Below, in pieces: positions 58,822 through 64,000 of a stretch of 64,000 bases of DNA (position 1 is the stretch's first letter; each line of letters begins with the position of its first letter). Under the pieces are notes generated by a model that saw nothing but the letters and a program-made list of their open reading frames with translations, had not been told where the DNA came from and ran no database searches. Both the position numbers and the translations under genes were made by a program. The stretch comes from Prunus persica (lineage: Eukaryota > Streptophyta > Magnoliopsida > Rosales > Rosaceae), in NCBI RefSeq assembly GCF_000346465.2, contig NC_034010.1, positions 22,803,701 to 22,867,700 of the forward strand, read 5' to 3'.

Positions 58822-61800
58822 CTACTTGGACCAAGCAACTGCTTCAATCTCAGACTGAGCACTTCTGTACAGCTCTAGCCTCTTTGCAAGGGACGTCCGC
58901 CGCTGCATCACTGCTGGGTCCTCATCCAGCAACTTAGCCAACTGCCTTGCCTGCAAATAAATATTGATTAAGTACATGTTATCTGTATAAAGCCCGAAAT
59001 GGTGAAACATTCAAAAATTCAATACTTGATTGAGAGAGAAATAACTGACAAAATTCGTTATCCACTTTATAATTTTAGGTTTCTTTCAAATACCACATAA
59101 ACATTTGTTCATATTTTTATGTAATTAGTCAAATTGGCACACGTTTTTGCTCGTGTCAAGAGACTAGTTACTTTAATACAATCCAGCTAGGTTTTACCTC
59201 TTTTAATATTATTTTAAAAAATATTTCTATGTGTCTCATGTATTGAAACCTCACCTCCTTTGCACCCAACTCTGCGAAGAAATGATCGAGCAAGCAGCGT
59301 TTGGCCTCTCGTACTTGGCAGTAGACAATGGACTTTGGAATAGCAATCCTTAAACTCGAGCAAACCATGTTGACATAGTTCAAGACATTGTGTCCTGTTT
59401 GTTTCAAAAATACAAAGAAACCATGGTTAAAGTCAAAGTAGCATAGCATTAGAGTGAGAAAGTCAAAGTCAAAGTTGAAGCAAACTCACCAACCCGGCGG
59501 AGGTATGAATCATTGTATCGATCGAAAAGTGAGACTGTGGGATTTCCACCCTTCTCAATATCTTGAGGAAGCTTGCGGAAGAAGTCAACGGTCAAGTAAC
59601 CACACTCCATATCAACCAGCTGCAGAGTGGCTCTCTTGCTTTCTTCTTTCATCCTTTCCAGCGACTCAAAAGCTGCATTTGCAACTTCCACTCTTAAAGG
59701 GGGATACTGCTTTAGTTCCTGCATACATATATGCCATGGAAGAACCGTTCAATTAAAAATAAAAGATTATATTAGGGAAAAATTAACGTAAGTATTTCTT
59801 CTCTCTGTCAATCTTGGTTTTTACTCAATTTCTAAAACCTAAGAACATTTTGGATATTTTATAGGCAATTCAAGAATTCAAGGTGATGTTGAGGGACTTG
59901 CCGTTGTCTCACTTATAGACTTCTGAGCCAAATCCTTCAATATGCCATGAACCTGAAATTGGGAGAAAACATATCAAGCAAATCGTTTCAGGCACTGACA
60001 CAGAATATATGTTATGTAATGAACCACTCACTCATATGTTGAACTTGTTTTTTTAAGTTTCCGACGTGCGATTTTATATTCTTCAACAAAATATTCCCGA
60101 GGTTTAAGTGCCTAGGGAGATTACAGGTGAAGATATGTACGCATACCGCATCAACAGCCGCCTCTGCAGGACCTCTGATGCATATCAGTGAAGATTCAAT
60201 AAGGCGACGGTATCCTTGTTCAGGAGCAATTAGATGAGGCTGATATCCATCTGCTTCAGTAATTAGCTTTCGGATGTTATCCATTGAAAGTTGCTTGTCA
60301 AATTGCAACCGCTTCAAAGCAGCTGGAAATTGATTATCAAACACACCATAAATTTTCTCACCACCAGAGCGCCTGCAGAAATTGAACCCAAGGTTGAATA
60401 AGAAACTAACATGAGATGAAAACAAAATTTCAAATAGGACAATATGCAAGCACGAAACATACACGCCATCGAGATGTTCTTTAAATATCTGATCAAAAGT
60501 ACGAGATATTTCCATGATCACATATAATTTTCCCTACATGTCGAAAGAAGAGATCAACTTATGTAAACATTAATTAGCAAGATAAAAAGGAAACGGATGA
60601 GACGAAGAGAACAATGTGTATGTATATTCTTACTCCAGCATCAGCAGCAATGGGCTTCCCAAGTCGGCTTAGTTCTGATTCTAGTTCACCAATAGTTTTG
60701 CTGATGAGAGATTGAAGGCCTGGAATTCGTGACTTGATGACAACTTCCAAATGCTAAAAATTTGACACATTTTGTGCTAGTAAGATGTGTGTCGGTGGAA
60801 CAAAATAAAAATGTGCTTCCCTAAAATTAACAATCTCAAAGACCAATACTTGTGCATCAAACTTCAACAACAATTAAACCATATGTAATGTATTTAGGAG
60901 AACAAACCTGCATACCTTAGAAAGCACCCTTCCTAAATGCTCAGAACCCATCCTGTTTGCAAGATGCCTGTACTCTGTGCTACTTGCAAAATATTCACGC
61001 TCTCTACGCCTAGCAGCAATCATATCAATGCTCTTGTTTATGTCCGCTTGGGAGCGATTGACAACACCAATCCAAGGGAACTGTAGCTTATATGATCGTC
61101 CTTCCAAAATCTGACAAGTAAAAATAAAATAAACCCTGGGAAATTAGAAACTCTGAAGAGGCCACAGTGAAAATGAGAGGAGACTTTTGAGTACAAAATA
61201 GATGATGAGAGCCAAGAAAGTTGCTGCATCTAATTGCAACGTCATCTTCATCTTGAAAATTATGAAAGCCTAAACTTTTACTCACTTTTCAAGTTCATCT
61301 AAATTAACTAAACTATCTCATTTGCAAACAGGACATACCACAAGAAATAATATCAACTAATATCTGAAAATCAATAACATAAGAAAATACCATTCATTAC
61401 CTTTGCAAGAGAAAAATAAAGCTAACGACAACTTTCACCTACTCCAACAAGTCATGCCACAATGAAACTAAACCAAAAATATGAACCTTACAACAAAAAA
61501 AAATGCATGTCATTGATCATCACAGAACACCACCAATCCATTTTACTCAAAACAGAAGGCTTCACAACAAGGGCTCTGAAAATGAAACAATAAAAAGGTC
61601 ACCAAGTAGCTAAATTACTTGATTCCACATCATTTAAAAGCAAACAGGTATGGTCCAATTTTATTTTATTTTATTTTTTTCCGTTTTCCGCTTGGCTACG
61701 AATTTGGAAGCAACTTACATCAACTGCATTTGTACCCTGGTCCATAAGATCAATCTTTGTCAGAACTCCAAACGTCCTCTCCCCTGAGAATTGGAAACCA

Positions 61801-63605
61801 AACTTAAAATCAATGCGCATGAAAGGTAATCTTCTCCTAATAAGTTAATCTGCAACTTTTCTAATGACATATACGTGTTGACCAATTGAATACTAGTGCA
61901 TTTCTCTAAACAAGAGGAAACAAGACTTAAGTAAGGTTCTCGTGAAACAAATGGAATCTTGACTTTCCTGTTTGCCAAGGTTCAAGACACATGTAATGTA
62001 GTGTTTTATATACATAAATCAATAAAGATGAGTATCACAAATTAGAACTTAGATATTGGACTTCAAATATAGATGATCACCTTTCAAATGAAAAATCTTT
62101 CTGCAAAACTGTTTACAACAATTATGTTCATCTATAGAAAACAAATTTAAATGAAAACAAACTGTTACTATGATCTCCAAATTGTGCGATTCTGCTTACT
62201 TTCACATCACTGCTGCAAAATTTTAACTAATCTTACCTTTAGGGTCTACTTCACGAGAGATCTTAATTGCATCAGACGTAGCAAGATCTTGGTTAGCAGG
62301 GGAAATTGCCAGAATAATACAGTTGGGCTGCAATAAAAGGCATATAGTAAGGGACATCAAGTGCGCAATTAAAAAAACTGACTCAAAAAGCACATAGGAA
62401 ATCCAATCAAAACCCTTCTTTATTATGCAAGTCTCATAAACTAATAGCTAAAAGATATGCTCAACAATTCTGTAAACAAATTACCTTCTCAATGAAGGCC
62501 CGAACCATATCCTCGATGTCCTGCACTGTGCCCTCCGGTTGACCATCTACAAGACCACACAATTAACACGTTCCTAAGTCCCAACTATTTTGAAAACGTT
62601 GAAAGGAAATTATAACTCACCAACAGCTACTTTTGTGAGTCCAGGAAGATCAACCAGTGTCAAGTTCACAACTGCCAAGCTCAAACAAATCATAAACATA
62701 AATCGAAACAACTTTAATAAAAGCATTATGCAATTACTTGAAGAAAAAAAGAACAACTATAAAAGAGAACAATTTATCGTGAGCTTAGTGAAGATAACAG
62801 AGAAAAATTTAGTGAGACAGAATTAAAACGATGAATAAAGAGAACAATTGCGCGAGCTTCGGAGAATACGACCTCTCTTTCTTTTTGTGAATATCATCAA
62901 ATCAAAAATATTCAAATTGGCTATGACTCAATCTCACCATTGGGGGAGAAGATACTAAGATGGATTGGGACGCTTGAAATAGCCTTCGAGCGGCCGGTCT
63001 CTCTGTCAGTCTCATCAGATATCTCCTTCCTCACAGCAGCTACAGATAGAAAAAATACAAGATTTTGACATCAACGACGAAAGTCACAAAACCGAAACAA
63101 TCTGCACAGATAATAATAAAGAAGAAGAAGAAGAATGTACCAAAATCAGTGAACCTCTTCCTTGGGAGATGCATAAACTCTGCGTATTCTCTTCCTTCAT
63201 CGATCTTATGCAGCTGCAAAACCAGAGGACGACGCGTAACAATCCCTGCGCACAACGTCTTCGAATCAGAATACGAAACGCATAATCAACACGTTCGCGT
63301 AAGAAACCAAAAACAACAGCGTACCTGAACCACGAGGAAGAAAGTCCTTGCCAACAATGCTCTCCAACACCGACGACTTGCCGGAGCTCTGTGAAGCCAA
63401 AATAAATAAATTTGTGAGAATTGTGAAATTCGAAGATTCGAGAAGATTGAATTGGAGAATAAGAGAGAGGAGAGACCTGGCCTCCGACGACGGCGATGGA
63501 GGGCAAGGAGTCCCAGAGAGTGGGCATGGCGCTCTCGTCGCCATGGTCACCAAGAGCTGTGCACGCCCTCTGTATTTTATTCACCAGCGATATCAGATTC
63601 TCCAT
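58822..63605 (-). CDS. DRP1: Dynamin-related GTPase, DRP1A/B (phragmoplastin) type, about 16 exons
   Basis: Large GTPase that acts in cell-plate formation and clathrin-linked endocytosis. Exon 1 63605-63477 ([20 protein letters not shown]), exon 2 63388-63325. The GTPase G1 loop VVGGQ|SSGKSS crosses intron 1; G3 is VDLPGL and G4 is LTKIDLMD. Then come the middle domain ([40 protein letters not shown]), [19 protein letters not shown] and the GED ([20 protein letters not shown]), ending [14 protein letters not shown]. No PH or Pro-rich domain is present, as expected for DRP1. The N- and C-termini fit DRP1A/B better than DRP1C/E. Length is about 605-610, the family norm. The last intron carries a small Helitron. 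Confidence 0.93.
58982..59167 (+). mobile_element. Small non-autonomous Helitron in the last DRP1 intron
   Basis: 186 bp, starting A|TCTGTATAAAGCCCGAA and ending in a hairpin (ACACG...CGTGT) then CTAG|T. It shares GGTGAAACATTCAAAA with the element at 44715. The A/T host bases fit Helitron insertion. It lies fully within the intron. Confidence 0.65.
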
Positions 63606-63659
63606 TGGATGGATGAACGAGTGGGATCGGTGAGTCGAGTCGAGTCGGATCAGTCGGAC

Positions 63660-63701
<42 letters not shown>

Positions 63702-64000
63702 AGAAATTTGGATTGGAAGTTGGAGAACGAAACGACCGGAAATGGAATCTTGGGTCGTTGGTGCGAAAATTTGTAATCTATCAAGTTTGAAAATTGGGTA
63801 AGTTTTTGGGTTTAGCCCAAGCGAGGTGTGACCGATTCTACCGCTGATAATTTAATGGACTTTAAACGAAGTCTATGTGAGCCCAATGTTTCTGGTGACC
63901 TTTATGGGAGGCTATAATGAGGAGTTTAAAGTGAGGAGACTATTTGATGAGATAATCTCACCATTAACAAATGTAAAGAAATCATGGGGCTTGAACATTT
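63606..64000. promoter_or_regulatory. DRP1 5' UTR and promoter, right edge
   Basis: Immediately upstream of the DRP1 start is a GA microsatellite (about 63662-63697) in the 5' UTR or proximal promoter. Minus-strand GGGCTC/GGGCTAAACCC-type motifs near 63814 and 63880 resemble telo-box and site-II elements of plant growth genes. The window ends without another gene. Confidence 0.45.

Overview
This is a nuclear segment of a dicot plant genome, most likely a woody rosid and possibly Rosaceae. The call rests on AT-rich DNA, multi-exon genes with short GT-AG introns, plant-only families (ATX3-type PWWP/PHD/SET protein, TSS/REC, phragmoplastin, CYB561-DOMON) and dense small transposon debris. The family-level guess is weak. 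No tRNA, rRNA or CRISPR was seen.

Layout. 1-3.0 kb: F-box gene (minus). 3.58-5.13 kb: TIR element with a broken FAR1-type gene. 5.6-13.25 kb: 23-exon ATX3-like histone methyltransferase (minus). 14-30 kb: gene-poor block with a GCN1/ILITYHIA exon fragment, palindromic repeats, mosaic segmental duplications and two tandem intron-containing genes that encode only a Copia-Gag-like UBN2 domain (plus). 30.6-41.3 kb: 23-exon TSS/REC (CLU-TPR) gene (plus). 42-48.3 kb: repeat-rich block with more of the same palindromes, a Helitron, a triplicated 384-bp repeat, a long inverted repeat and a nested solo LTR. 48.38-49.95 kb: Pack-MULE carrying a decayed N-terminal piece of a tapetal bHLH gene. 50.7-63.6 kb: four minus-strand genes: CYB561-DOMON, DUF1442 protein, WSD1-like acyltransferase and DRP1A/B-type dynamin.

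Four genes (F-box, ATX3, CYB561-DOMON, DRP1) match, from memory, the Arabidopsis run At3g61730-At3g61760. That suggests an ancestral block expanded here by insertion of TSS, DUF1442, WSD1 and repeat tracts. The genes do not form one pathway.

The strongest unexplained signal is an 18-bp palindrome, TATAGCCG-NN-CGGCTATA, seen about 21 times in two clusters 26 kb apart. Its arms are conserved while its central dinucleotide is free. A second, unrelated palindromic array with a 35-bp period lies at 18.63-18.76 kb. Exon boundaries were placed by eye from splice sites and reading frame and have no transcript support.
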